Shown: one piece after another, positions 7,933-16,417 of the stretch
How the letters are laid out: each line of letters starts with the position of its first letter
Position numbering within the stretch: position 1 is the stretch's first letter
Source of the DNA: Frondihabitans sucicola
GTDB lineage: Bacteria > Actinomycetota > Actinomycetes > Actinomycetales > Microbacteriaceae
Assembly: GCF_030296615.1 (NCBI RefSeq)
Contig: NZ_AP027733.1
Location: 1 to 64,000 of the forward strand
Length of the DNA stretch: 64,000 nucleotides
Direction of reading: 5' to 3'
Notes under the pieces: model-generated
Told to the model about the DNA's origin: nothing
What the model saw: the letters and a program-made list of their open reading frames with translations, nothing else
Databases searched by the model: none
Translations under genes and position numbers: made by a program

Positions 7933-8160
7933 CAGAGGGTCACCTTTCCAGCGAGACAGTCGGGGCAGACGTCGGACTCGGGACGAGTCTCGACGCTGGG
8001 GAAGTACGAGGCCGCCGCCGCAGACGACGGGGGCGAAGTCGGGGGTGCGCTCATCGTCGCGGGCGCGATCGGGCAGGTGATAGATCACGCCGTCCGGCTC
8101 GGGGTACTTGCGGATCAGCTCACCGAGGACTCTGCGACCCCTCACTTGCTGCGGCGTCAC
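7932..8160 (-). CDS. Small zinc-ribbon protein, one-base frame break
   Basis: GTG 8160 overlaps the upstream stop. It reads VRGRRVLGELIRKYPEPDG to PVVCGGG, then breaks near 8010 in a GGCC context and resumes as SYFPSVETRPESDVCPDC and LAGKVTL. With one base added it is about 76 residues with Cys pairs consistent with a zinc ribbon. Confidence 0.5.
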
Positions 8161-8873
8161 GTGAGGTCCCCTGCGTGCGTGAGGAGCTGCTCGCGCATGC
8201 CGGGGCGGCGGGCGTTCATGAGGACACGGACCCGAGTCGGAGCGGTCTTGGTGAGTGCGCCGGACGACAGGAGCCCGAGAGCAAATGAGGCCAGCTCTGC
8301 CAACTCGCGCGCGCGCCGCTCGTCATCGGCGATGTTGCGGATGCGGACGAGTTCGTGCGGGAATGCCTGGGCGCGATTGGTCCACGAGTCGTGGCTCTCT
8401 CCCGGGGTGTCATAGGCGGCGAAGACGCAGTGCTTGAGGATCAGGGCCACGTCATCGAAGTAGTTGCCCTCGACCTGCACGTGAGGAACTCCGTGAGGAT
8501 TGCTGGAGGTGGGCCGCATGCCGTCGGCGTCAAGGGGCTTCGCCATGTCCACGCCGACGGAGGAGCGTCCCTCGTCCCAGCCCTTGTGGGCGCCGCGCTC
8601 GGTGGCGATGAGCACGTCGAGTTCCGCGGCGCGGTGGTGGAAGGCGCTGAGGTGGAGCCCGGCGACTTCCGAGGTAACCATCGAGCCGATCGAGTGGGCT
8701 CGCTCGCTGTTGGCGGCCGCGCCGTCCGCGTTGACCGTGAAGCTGGTGGCTTCTTCCCGCACCTTGAGGGCGAGGCGTTCGAGGTCGCGGGCGATCAGCT
8801 CGGCGTGGTCCGTGACGGTCCTGTGGAGCGCCACGATGTGGTCGACCTCAGGACGTGACGTTAATTCAGACAT
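8157..8873 (-). CDS. Unrecognised 238-residue protein
   Basis: Starts at ATG 8873, only six bases below a TACAGT -10, so the message is probably leaderless. Mainly helical, with a charged N-terminus (DHAELIARDLERLALKVREE) and a C-terminal half that includes ILKHCVFAAYDTPGES. First gene of a coupled set with 8160, 7932 and perhaps 7601. Confidence 0.65.
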   Translation of the reverse strand: MSELTSRPEVDHIVALHRTVTDHAELIARDLERLALKVREEATSFTVNADGAAANSERAHSIGSMVTSEVAGLHLSAFHHRAAELDVLIATERGAHKGWDEGRSSVGVDMAKPLDADGMRPTSSNPHGVPHVQVEGNYFDDVALILKHCVFAAYDTPGESHDSWTNRAQAFPHELVRIRNIADDERRARELAELASFALGLLSSGALTKTAPTRVRVLMNARRPGMREQLLTHAGDLT

Positions 8874-8900
8874 AAATGTACTGTAGCACAGTGCATAGGC
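8874..8900 (-). promoter_or_regulatory. Leaderless-type promoter
   Basis: The minus strand reads TGCTACAGTACATTT immediately before ATG 8873; TACAGT is the -10. The palindrome at 8904 covers the -35 region. Confidence 0.5.
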
Positions 8901-8903
8901 AGT

Positions 8904-8919
8904 CGCTAGCTGGGTAGCG
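8904..8919. promoter_or_regulatory. Operator-like palindrome CGCTAGCTGGGTAGCG
   Basis: Best match to the family consensus. It is placed where the -35 of the minus-strand promoter at 8880 would be. Confidence 0.6.
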
Positions 8920-8957
8920 CCCAGGTCAGCGGTTGCGAATGACCCCCAACCGAGGGA

Positions 8958-9023
8958 TAGACACTTAAACCATAACGTGTACTGTAGAACGAGTGCCGGG
9001 AGGGACCCGGCCGAGAGGACACC
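8958..9023 (+). promoter_or_regulatory. Shared promoter with AGGGA hairpin leader
   Basis: TAGACA 8958-8963, 16-base spacer, TACTGT 8980-8985 within GTGTACTGTAG. Leader stem GCCGGG/CCCGGC with AGGGA loop, then GAGAGGACACC before ATG 9024. Confidence 0.8.
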
Positions 9024-10220
9024 ATGACCACCCAGAAGACCCGCCAGCCGATCCGCGTTGCGGCCGCCGTAACTGCCATCACGCTGGCATCCGCCGGTCT
9101 CGCACTGACCGGCGCCGCAACGGCGCACGCCGACGAGACGCCCGTCGCGCCCACCACGGAGCAGACGCCCGAGGCGACCACGCCCGCCGTCGACCCGACG
9201 AGCGAGCCGACCGCTCAGGACTCGACACCCGCGGCCGTCCCCACCGACGAGCCCGCCCCGGCCCCCACGGACTCTCCGAGCCCGGAGCCCACCGCGGACC
9301 CCGCGCCCAGCAGCGACCCGGCCCCGTCCGGCTCCCCCACGCCCGAGCCCGAGCCCACCGAGTCGGCTCCCGTCGCCGACCCGGCACCCGAGGAGCCCTT
9401 CGTCGCCCCGGCCCCCTCCTTCACCGCCGCCGTCACGGACGGTCTTCACGTCCACGTCGATGCCACCAGCACCACGCCCGGCAGCGACCCGATCACGAAC
9501 TACGAGTGGACCTTCGGGGCTGCGGCCAGCATCTCCGGTGGCCCGGTCCAGGACTACACCTGGCCCACCGGCACCCGCGGCACCGTCACGATCACCCTTC
9601 GCGTCACCTCCGGCGGCCAGGTGTTCACGAGCACCCGCGAGGTCACCGTGACCACGCCGCCCGTGTCGAAGTTCTACGTCGGCGAGCACAGCGGCCTCTG
9701 GGTCGTGTTCGTCGCCAGCGGCGACACCGACCCGAACAAGTACCTGTCGTTCTGGGACTTCGGCGACGGCTCCACCCACGGCGGCTCGATCGGCAAGCAC
9801 GCCTTCGCCAAGGCGGGCACGTACACGGTCACCCTCACGACGCAGGACATCGCCGACCCGACGGTCATCAGCGTCGCCACGCAGTCCATCACCGTCAAGG
9901 CTTCCGCACCCGCGGACCCGGGCGCCGGAACCGGCACGGGCACGGGCACGGGCACAGGCGGTGGCACGGGTGCCGGTACCCCCGTCAAGACCCCGACGCC
10001 GGTGGTCACGATCCCGGTGGCGACGCCTGTCAGCTTCTCCGGCACCGCGACCTCGGGCGTGAAGCCCGCGGCGGTCCGCGAGCAGGCACTCCCGGAGAGC
10101 CTGCCGTACACCGGCTCGCGCGATCCGCACCCGGCTGGCTTCGCGGCGCTGGTCTCCATGCTTCTCGGTGGCGGCCTGCTCGTCGCCGCACGTCGCCGCG
10201 GTCGCAAGCACTCCGCCTAG
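9024..10220 (+). CDS. LPxTG cell-wall-anchored protein with PKD domains
   Basis: 398 residues. A signal peptide (about 1-37, ending ATAHA) is followed by a Pro/Thr/Glu-rich stalk (about 40-140) and two PKD-like domains: about 145-215 (YEWTFG core) and about 225-292 (SFWDFGDGST, then GTYTVTLT). A Gly/Thr linker precedes the sortase signal LPYTG, a hydrophobic helix and a basic tail RRRGRKHSA. It is expected to be displayed on the host wall; PKD domains often mediate adhesion. Unusually, this host-type surface gene carries the element's own hairpin leader. Confidence 0.85.
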   Translation: MTTQKTRQPIRVAAAVTAITLASAGLALTGAATAHADETPVAPTTEQTPEATTPAVDPTSEPTAQDSTPAAVPTDEPAPAPTDSPSPEPTADPAPSSDPAPSGSPTPEPEPTESAPVADPAPEEPFVAPAPSFTAAVTDGLHVHVDATSTTPGSDPITNYEWTFGAAASISGGPVQDYTWPTGTRGTVTITLRVTSGGQVFTSTREVTVTTPPVSKFYVGEHSGLWVVFVASGDTDPNKYLSFWDFGDGSTHGGSIGKHAFAKAGTYTVTLTTQDIADPTVISVATQSITVKASAPADPGAGTGTGTGTGTGGGTGAGTPVKTPTPVVTIPVATPVSFSGTATSGVKPAAVREQALPESLPYTGSRDPHPAGFAALVSMLLGGGLLVAARRRGRKHSA

Positions 10221-10227
10221 CTCTGCC

Positions 10228-10263
10228 ACGAAGGGGAGGCCGTCGAGACGGCCTCCCCTTCGT
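10228..10263. terminator. Strong bidirectional hairpin
   Basis: A 16-bp perfect stem, ACGAAGGGGAGGCCGT and its complement, with a GAGA-type loop, right after the LPxTG gene. Confidence 0.8.
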
Positions 10264-10289
10264 CATGCCCGGGGCCGCCTCGCCGGATA

Positions 10290-10305
10290 CTCCCATCCCC
10301 GACCC
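10290..10305 (-). repeat. Intergenic 16-mer (reverse orientation)
   Basis: CTCCCATCCCCGACCC lies between the two convergent terminators at 10228 and 10324. Confidence 0.85.
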
Positions 10306-10323
10306 TCGGGCTCGGAGCATGGC

Positions 10324-10354
10324 AAAGGGCGCCACGCGAGTTGCGTGGCGCCCT
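10324..10354 (-). terminator. Rho-independent terminator
   Basis: Minus strand AGGGCGCCACGC pairs with GCGTGGCGCCCT and is followed by TT; it ends the gene at 10372. Confidence 0.8.
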
Positions 10355-10371
10355 GATGGATCGGGCCCGAG

Positions 10372-10842
10372 TCAGGCCGTGGGCTCGACCCCGAACTCCG
10401 CGAGGTGGTCAGCGAGGAGCGAGCCCTCCTTCGGGAACCGCTCGGACTTCCAGCCACACGAGCACTCGGGCGGGAAGCCTGCGAACGGCAGGACGATGGC
10501 CTGGTGCTCCTTCTCCGCGGGCTGCTCCAGCGCGAACTCCAGCGGGATCGAGGAGCAGGGCTCCCAGTCGCCGTTCTCGTTGTTGACGCTCGTTCCGAGT
10601 TCGAGGATGGGCTTGCCGGACTCGTCCTGGTGAATCCAGAGGGAACCGATCTGCACCCCGTTGATCGTCAGCCAGACGTTGCCCCCGCTGTGCATGAGGT
10701 CGCCCTGGGCGCCCATGCTGTCGATCTCCGAGGTCTTGAGCTGGTAGGTGACGCCGGTGAAGTCGTTGTTGAGACTGAGGGCGAGCTGCTCGGGCAGTTC
10801 GGCGGCCTCGATTGCGGTGTTGTGGGTGATGGTGCTGCTCAT
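10372..10842 (-). CDS. Unrecognised 156-residue protein
   Basis: Monocistronic, with hairpin promoter above and terminator below. A beta-rich centre (NVWLTINGVQIGSLWI) and a C-terminal CSCGW motif that might hold a metal with other residues. Function unknown. Confidence 0.7.
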   Translation of the reverse strand: MSSTITHNTAIEAAELPEQLALSLNNDFTGVTYQLKTSEIDSMGAQGDLMHSGGNVWLTINGVQIGSLWIHQDESGKPILELGTSVNNENGDWEPCSSIPLEFALEQPAEKEHQAIVLPFAGFPPECSCGWKSERFPKEGSLLADHLAEFGVEPTA

Positions 10843-10910
10843 GATGTCCTCTCCGTGGCCCGTCCCTCGGGCCATTTCTTACAGTACGCGGCACCACCGA
10901 CATTCGTCAC
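10843..10910 (-). promoter_or_regulatory. Shared promoter with AGGGA hairpin leader
   Basis: GTGACG 10905-10910, 18-base spacer, TACTGT 10881-10886. Stem GGCCCG/CGGGCC, loop AGGGA, then GAGAGGACATC. Confidence 0.8.
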
Positions 10911-10943
10911 AGGGCACGGCTGCTGCACCCCTTGAGACGCACG

Positions 10944-10955
10944 TTTCCGTGTCCC
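10944..10955 (-). repeat. 12-mer GGGACACGGAAA
   Basis: Intergenic copy just below the stop of the gene at 10964. Confidence 0.9.
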
Positions 10956-10963
10956 CGAAGGCG

Positions 10964-11269
10964 CTACCGCCACTCGTAGCTGAAGCGCCACTCCAGGGCG
11001 TCGAGCCCCTCCTCGGAGATGTCCGGGCGCAGCTCGGCCAGCCGCGCACGCATGTGCCGGGACCCGTGGAGGAGCGAGTCCTCCGTGCCGTCTCCCCATT
11101 CGACGGGGATGGCGTTGGCATCCTCGACCGCACGGAGGATGGCAGCGCGCAGCCCTGCGTCGATTCCGCCGTCGAAATGGTCGAATCGGGCGGCGGGGTA
11201 GGCGGAGATGCCGCGCCCGAAGTAGATGGCAAGGGCGTGGCCCAAGTCCGTGTTGGCGGGCGTGTGCAT
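10964..11269 (-). CDS. Unrecognised 101-residue protein
   Basis: TAGGGAGACGCC joins the upstream stop to ATG 11269, giving a good ribosome site. It contains LGHALAIYFGRGISAYPAAR and ends WRFSYEWR. Last gene of the membrane-protein cluster that starts at 12565; unknown role. Confidence 0.65.
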   Translation of the reverse strand: MHTPANTDLGHALAIYFGRGISAYPAARFDHFDGGIDAGLRAAILRAVEDANAIPVEWGDGTEDSLLHGSRHMRARLAELRPDISEEGLDALEWRFSYEWR

Positions 11270-11278
11270 GGCGTCTCC

Positions 11279-11632
11279 CTAGTTGACCATGAGGCCGATG
11301 AGACTGCCCCCGAGCCACTGCGCGACGAGCATGGCAGGGATTATCGCGAGGGCGATGACCGAACCGTTTCCGCCGAGCTTCGCGGAGGGGCTGACGGCGA
11401 AGAGGGTGAGGATGACGAACGCCGAGAACGAGCCGAGCCAGGCGAACAGGGCGACGGCGTGGCCCGCAGCCGCACTGGACGGGGCTGGGCAGGCGTCGAT
11501 GCAGGCGCTGGAGAGCCCGTAGATGAAGAAGTCCACCAGCGTCAGGATCACGAGGACGACGATGGAAGCCATGATGAGCACCACCGTCAGGCTGTCGGAG
11601 CGCTGGGCCGGGCGCGGCTTGTCCCACCGCAT
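11279..11632 (-). CDS. Membrane protein, triplet member 3
   Basis: 117 residues with three hydrophobic segments (LIMASIVVLVILTLVDFFIY; AVALFAWLGSFSAFVILTLF; VIALAIIPAMLVAQWLGG). Distantly similar in layout to the two genes upstream (LVDFFIYGL matches LDLVLYWLA). Inner-membrane location is expected. Confidence 0.65.
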   Translation of the reverse strand: MRWDKPRPAQRSDSLTVVLIMASIVVLVILTLVDFFIYGLSSACIDACPAPSSAAAGHAVALFAWLGSFSAFVILTLFAVSPSAKLGGNGSVIALAIIPAMLVAQWLGGSLIGLMVN

Positions 11633-11633
11633 C

Positions 11634-12164
11634 TCAGCCTCCGATGATCATGTAGGCGACCCAGGAGCCGATCTGCACGACCCCCATGGCAGCGCCCGCC
11701 ACTGCCGCGACCGCCACCTGGGGACGACCCTCACGGACGCGCTGTCTGCCGACGATGAGGCCGACGACCCAGGCGACCACGCTCAGGAGCCACCCAATGA
11801 CGATGGTGGCGTGCTGCGCCGACGCGATGGCCTGCGGCGTCCGAACGTCGATGCCGTGGGCGAGCCAGTAGAGCACCAGGTCGAGCGTGGAAGCGGCGAG
11901 GAACGCGATCACCGCGATGGTGCGCAGAAGCAGGGGCAGCTCGATGCGGAATGACCCCGTGCCGACCATGTCGATCTCGCGCGACTTGCCGGAGGACTGA
12001 CGGGCCTTCGAGATGAGGAACGCGATGAGCCCGCCGATGGCGAGGATGCCGATGATGCCCCCTCCGAAGCGCCACAGGAGCAGTGCGCCGACGACGATCC
12101 CGGCGACGAGGCCGACCCGCTTGACGACGGCGGTCGTGCGGGGCATCTCCTGGTCGAGCCTCAC
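11634..12164 (-). CDS. Membrane protein, triplet member 2
   Basis: 176 residues from GTG 12164, overlapping the stop of the preceding gene. An extra N-terminal hydrophobic pair (VGLVAGIVVGALLLW; IIGILAIGGLIAFLI) precedes a region shared with the next gene: LDLVLYWLAHGIDVRTPQA and ATIVIGWLLSVVAW. Probably arose by tandem duplication. Confidence 0.65.
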   Translation of the reverse strand: MRLDQEMPRTTAVVKRVGLVAGIVVGALLLWRFGGGIIGILAIGGLIAFLISKARQSSGKSREIDMVGTGSFRIELPLLLRTIAVIAFLAASTLDLVLYWLAHGIDVRTPQAIASAQHATIVIGWLLSVVAWVVGLIVGRQRVREGRPQVAVAAVAGAAMGVVQIGSWVAYMIIGG

Positions 12165-12565
12165 GACATGCTCGCTTGGAACAGGGCGGTGAGAGCCCAG
12201 GCGCCGATCTGGACGGCGCCGACGACGAGACCGAGGCTCAGCGCGGTGACCCAGGAGCGGCGGGCTCTACGGATAGCGCGGATCGTGAGCACGAGGCTGG
12301 TCCACCAGAGGGCAGTGGAGACGATCCATCCGATCACGACGGTCGAGGCGACGGCGGCCGCCTGCGCGTGTGGGGTCTCGACATCGACTCCCCCGGCGGT
12401 GATCCAGAGGACGAAGTCGAGGCCGGAGGCGCAGAGAAGCGCGAAGGCCGAGAGCACCAGGAGCACGATGGCGATGGCCGTCGAGGCGGGGCGGCCCTGC
12501 CGGGGCTCGGTGAGAGGCGGCGGCCCGTACGCGGGCGCTGGTGGCATGGGTTGCAGGTCAGTCAT
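12161..12565 (-). CDS. Membrane protein, triplet member 1
   Basis: 134 residues; GGGGGACTC precedes ATG 12565. A Pro-rich cytoplasmic start is followed by three hydrophobic helices. LDFVLWITAGGVDVETPHA and STVVIGWIVSTALWW match the neighbouring gene at 12164. Function unknown. Confidence 0.65.
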   Translation of the reverse strand: MTDLQPMPPAPAYGPPPLTEPRQGRPASTAIAIVLLVLSAFALLCASGLDFVLWITAGGVDVETPHAQAAAVASTVVIGWIVSTALWWTSLVLTIRAIRRARRSWVTALSLGLVVGAVQIGAWALTALFQASMS

Positions 12566-12659
12566 GAGTCCCCCTGTGGTGCAGTCAACTCACGGTATCC
12601 ACCGCGGACCGCATCACAGGGGGTCACTTCTGCCCTAGTCGAGCCCGATTTCAGCCCTG

Positions 12660-12671
12660 TTTCCGTGTCCC
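12660..12671 (-). repeat. 12-mer GGGACACGGAAA
   Basis: It lies three bases below the stop of the AAA+ gene and 95 bases above the membrane triplet. Confidence 0.9.
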
Positions 12672-12673
12672 TG

Positions 12674-14286
12674 TTATGCGGCGTCACCCTGGAAGTGAAG
12701 ACCCCGGAACATGGCGCAGCGGCGGAAGAGGTCCGTCGAGAGGGGCTCGCTCTTGTGCTCGGAGACGCGGAGCGCGAGGCGCAGGAGCATCTTCATGTCG
12801 CGGGGCGCGATCTCGGGGAACCCAGCGACGAGGCCGTCGATGAGGGGTCGACCGAGGTCCACACCGCTGTTCTTGCCGAGCACGTCCCAGATTCGGGCCG
12901 CATCCGTGGCGTCGGGAAGGGTGTAGTCGATGATGGCCGCGCATCGGGAGATGATCGCGTCATCGATATCGTCGGACCTGTTGGTGGTCATGATGATCAG
13001 CGCGGACGTGTACTCCAGGGTCCTCAAGAACTCGGCGACGATGGCGTTCTGCTGGATGTCGTTGCCTCGGGCGCGGACGAACACGTCGCATTCATCGAGC
13101 GCGATCACCGCGTTCCAGCGCTTGGCGCGGTCGAAGACCTCTTCCAGGTTCTTGCGGACGGTGTCGGCGGTGATGCCCAGAGTGCCCGAGTGGATGGAGT
13201 ACAGGGGGCGCTTGATCAGCTCGGAATAGACCTCGCTCGTGAGGGTCTTGCCGACGCCGGGTACGCCCTTGCAGAGGATGACGTTGCCCGCGCTCTTGCC
13301 CTCGATGATGTCGCCGGTGAACGTGGCGATGTCAGTGGTGAGGATGTCGAGCAGCTCCCGGTGATCGGCGGGAAGCACGAGCTTGTCGCGGAGGGTGAGG
13401 TCGTACTCGTAGGCGGTGAGGTCCTGGCTGTTGACCCACAGGAAGTCATGGTTGTGCAGGTCGAAGACGCGAAGAACGGACCGGATCGGCACCTCGCCGG
13501 TGGTGTCGCCGTCGCTGGCCTGGCCCCGCACGGCGCCGAAGAGTTCCGAGTCGGTGCGCTCGGCGAACGCCGGAATCTCCTTCGGGGCGATGTCGTGGAT
13601 GACGCGCCGGTTCGTGAACTGGGTGCTCCGGTAGCTGCGACCAGCGATGCCGGTGAAGCGGAACTGCTCGGCGAAACCCTCGGTGAGCTTCTTCCGGTAG
13701 TCCTCCGTGGACTTCTCGTAGGCCGCCTTGAGTTCGGGGGTCTCGTGGAAGATGCCGCGACCCGCGAGGACGTCGGCGACCTTCTTGCGCGTGATGTCGG
13801 CCTTGTGGAACGACTCGGTCGTTCGCATCGGGCCCATGCCGTCGTTTCGACCCCCTCACTGCCAGCATTATTCGATTCCAGGCGAATGTAGAGCGTGGGC
13901 TCACCGCCGCGGCTGTCGTCGTTGATCCCGATGCCGGTGACGAGGTAGGCATGCAGATGCCCGTCGGACTCCTGGCGGTAGACCCAGCCGTCGATGAGGT
14001 CCTTTTCGAGGTAGGCCTTGATGTGGCTGACACCGGCGCCGAAGCTCGGGATCGACTTCGAGAAGTCGCCCTTCCGAACGAGCTGGATCGACTCGATCAT
14101 GCGGACGAAGGACTTGTCGTCGGCCTCCTCGGCGGCGGCGATGAGGTCGAGGAGAGTCTCGTCGGTGATGTCGTAGTCGTAGATCGTGGCGCTGTCGTTG
14201 TTCCAGCCACTGCTGCGCTCCTTGTAGCGGAGCAGGTGTTCGTTGGTGACGTGGGCAAGAACTGCCCTGGGGGCCTGAATGGTCAT
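12674..14286 (-). CDS. AAA+ ATPase with N-terminal substrate-like domain, one-base frame break
   Basis: The reconstructed protein is about 537 residues. N-terminal 145 residues (MTIQAPRAVLAHVTNEHLL...) are of unknown type. The frame breaks at a run of five G (13851-13855); one more G joins them to the ATPase half. That half has Walker A GVPGVGKT, Walker B ALDECD, sensor 1 IIMTTNRSDD and an arginine finger region SRCAAI, as in classic AAA proteins of the ClpX/spastin type. It is likely a remodelling or unfolding ATPase. It is driven by the hairpin promoter at 14287. Confidence 0.7.
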
Positions 14287-14362
14287 GGTGTCCTCTCGTG
14301 GCGCCGTCCCTCGGCACCTATTCGTTCTACTTCTACAGTACACGCATATGCACATACGTCAA
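14287..14362 (-). promoter_or_regulatory. Shared promoter with AGGGA hairpin leader
   Basis: TTGACG 14357-14362, 16-base spacer with GCATATGC, TACTGT 14335-14340. Stem GGTGCCG/CGGCGCC with one G-U pair, loop AGGGA, then GAGAGGACACC. Confidence 0.85.
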
Positions 14363-14408
14363 GCGTAACGGGAGTTACGGTCGCGTCAGGATTCGCTTCC
14401 CCCGGGCT

Positions 14409-14424
14409 CTCCCATCCCTGACCC
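14409..14424 (-). repeat. Intergenic 16-mer, one mismatch
   Basis: CTCCCATCCCTGACCC lies between the promoter at 14362 and the 3' end of the acetyltransferase gene. Confidence 0.8.
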
Positions 14425-14520
14425 TCGGGCGAGGCGGGCTGGCGGCGCCCGCCTCGGGTGTGGGCAGAAGTGTTCCGACGGCGGAAGGGATGTGTGTGCG
14501 ACCCGGCCTCGCTGCACCCG

Positions 14521-15404
14521 TCAGGCGCGGTTGCCGTCCTCCGCGCTCAAGGCGGCCGCGAGAGCCTGGTCCTTGGTGACACGGACGCCGTTGAGGGTCC
14601 AGCCCCCGCGGTAGAGCGTGTCGCCGTAGTCCAGCGCGCCGAGGTCGAAGTCGGAGGCGTCCTGGTCGTCGAGGTGGATGACGGTCAGCTCGCCGTGCCG
14701 GGCGGGGCCGTAGGCAGCGGCATTGAGCGCGAGTCCCTCTTCCGTGAGGGGGCCGTGGTCGAGCGGGGTGTGCGGGTGGAGGCGCTCGACCTCCGCGAGT
14801 AGGGCCCGTCCGGTCCCGTGGCGCTGGTGACTGGGGAGCGTCTCAATGGACGAGACCTCAACGATCCCGCCGACGAGGCGGAAGAAGATGCGGGCGATGC
14901 GGAGCCCGTCGGCGATCGCAGCCACCGACTCCAGCCCACCGGGGCGCCCGTTGGTGTCCGTGTGGACGAGCTGCATGTTCACGGTCGTGGTCGACACGTC
15001 GGCGCGGAAGACGTCGAGGCTATCTGCGGGCGCGAGGATCGCCTGCACGAGCGGGTGATCGCGCTTCTCGGCGAGCACCTCGTGGCCACGTCGGAGAATC
15101 GAGCGCAGCGCGGCCTCGGTGGGCTCGTCGACGAGGTCTTCCACGAGAAGGCGCGTCTGCGACTGTGGGCGGTCGACCGCCTGCGTGATGCGTGGGTCGG
15201 CGGGGTTGCTGATGCGCCTCCGGAGCGTCACGGTGACCGTGCGGCGCACGGCGTCATGTTCGGCGGCGAGGCTCGCGCTGACGGTCCCCCGAGGTAGCCC
15301 TCGCCTATGAGAGCGGCGGCGGCCGCTCGTCCGGGGCTGGAGCTGGCGACGAGGAGCTGGTCGATGATGCTGTTGACGCTCGGCGCGGAGGTGGTGTCGT
15401 TCAT
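14521..15404 (-). CDS. GNAT-family acetyltransferase, one-base frame break
   Basis: The reconstructed start is ATG 15404 (MNDTTSAPSVNSIIDQLL) after GAGAGCAG. The frame breaks at five G (15286-15290) and is restored by one G, giving about 294 residues. The C-terminal half has the GNAT core: strand IVEVSSIETLPSHQRHGTGR with the acetyl-CoA-binding Q-x-x-G-x-G turn, then helix ALLAEVERL. The long N-terminal extension may specify the acceptor, which is unknown. Confidence 0.65.
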
Positions 15405-15417
15405 GTCTGCTCTCGGT

Positions 15418-15564
15418 CTATCGGCTCAGGCGAGGATCGCGATCTTCCCAGTCGGTACGGTCATCGGCCTCTTCGGCGATGAGTTCCCAGAACGCTTCGA
15501 TCTCGGCGCGGCTCATCCTTCGGAGCGTGGCGCGGATGTCGTCACGCTGCTCGGTGGAGAGCAC
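15418..15564 (-). CDS. Small helical protein, tandem paralogue B
   Basis: 48 residues from GTG 15564 with AGAAGG upstream. TEQRDDIRATLRRMSRAEIE aligns with AERERLRDMLRGMSADQIDE of the overlapping gene at 15709, so the pair is a tandem duplication. Confidence 0.5.
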   Translation of the reverse strand: MLSTEQRDDIRATLRRMSRAEIEAFWELIAEEADDRTDWEDRDPRLSR

Positions 15565-15709
15565 GGGCCTTCTGTCGCTGCTGACGGATGTTGTAGTCGA
15601 CGCGGTCGTCGTCCTCCTCTTCAAGGAGGAGGTGCAGCTCGTCGATCTGGTCGGCGCTCATGCCTCGCAGCATGTCACGAAGGCGCTCACGCTCGGCGCT
15701 GGAGATCAC
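15542..15709 (-). CDS. Small helical protein, tandem paralogue A
   Basis: 55 residues from GTG 15709, overlapping the stop of the gene above. Two helices with an acidic tail (LLLEEEDDDRVDY). Paralogous to the next gene; unknown role. Confidence 0.55.
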   Translation of the reverse strand: MISSAERERLRDMLRGMSADQIDELHLLLEEEDDDRVDYNIRQQRQKARALHRAA

Positions 15710-16251
15710 TTGGCCACCTCCACGAGCGAGGCGCGGAGAGCGTCGATGAGGCCCTGGATGCGGTCCTTCGTCGCGGCCTCCAGCTCCTTTCGCTTGGGGT
15801 CGTCGTAGACCATGCCCACGGTCGACTGGTATCCGGCATCCCGGGCGACCTTGGTCTCCGCGAGGAGGGCGGTCATCTGCTCGGGCGTGGCCGCGGGCTC
15901 GCCGACGCCGCCGAGCCAGCCGATGACGGGCTTGCCGTCCTTGGTGTCGCCGATGCGGAGCGGTCCGCCGTTCCGGAGGCTGAAGGTCCAGGCGCCGATG
16001 TAGTACGTCGACTCCTCGTTGGGGAACTGGTGGTCGGCCTGCGAGGCACTGCCGAGCTTGTTGACGTACATGGTCTCCAGGATCACTGTGTCGACCTTGA
16101 CCGAGAGGTAGCCACCGTCGATGGTGGCGTCGTAGGTGCCCGCCTTGACGAGGAGCTGGTGCCAAGCGTCGGCGGACTGGAAGTCGGCCCGGCGACGCAG
16201 GGCGTCTTCGTGGATCGTGAGCTGGAACTTCTCGGCCGTTGCGGTGGTCAT
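15706..16251 (-). CDS. Unrecognised 181-residue protein
   Basis: First gene of a unit that includes both small paralogues and probably the acetyltransferase. A beta-rich middle (YLSVKVDTVILETMYVN; YIGAWTFSLRNGGPLRIG) is followed by a helical C-terminus. No family is recognised. Confidence 0.7.
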   Translation of the reverse strand: MTTATAEKFQLTIHEDALRRRADFQSADAWHQLLVKAGTYDATIDGGYLSVKVDTVILETMYVNKLGSASQADHQFPNEESTYYIGAWTFSLRNGGPLRIGDTKDGKPVIGWLGGVGEPAATPEQMTALLAETKVARDAGYQSTVGMVYDDPKRKELEAATKDRIQGLIDALRASLVEVAK

Positions 16252-16321
16252 GGTGTCCTCTCGAAGGGCTGTCCCTCAGCCCCGCATTGCCTACAGTACA
16301 TGCATATGCACAGTGCGTCAA
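16252..16321 (-). promoter_or_regulatory. Shared promoter with AGGGA hairpin leader
   Basis: TTGACG 16316-16321, spacer 17 with CATATG, TACTGT 16293-16298. Stem GGGCTG/CAGCCC, loop AGGGA, GAGAGGACACC. Confidence 0.85.
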
Positions 16322-16417
16322 CACTGATTTATGGACGGCCTGAGGAGCCTTTGTCCGCGAGATGGCCGCGAGCAAGGCGATCGCGGAAATGAGGGACGGA
16401 GTGGAGCGCCCTGAGCG

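Noticed and set aside
8919..10229. Long minus-strand frame over the LPxTG gene
   Set aside because: Arg/Gly-rich mirror of the + strand gene, which has signal peptide, PKD motifs and LPYTG.
12176..13891. 571-codon + strand open frame
   Set aside because: Opposite the AAA+ gene, whose Walker motifs prove the minus strand.
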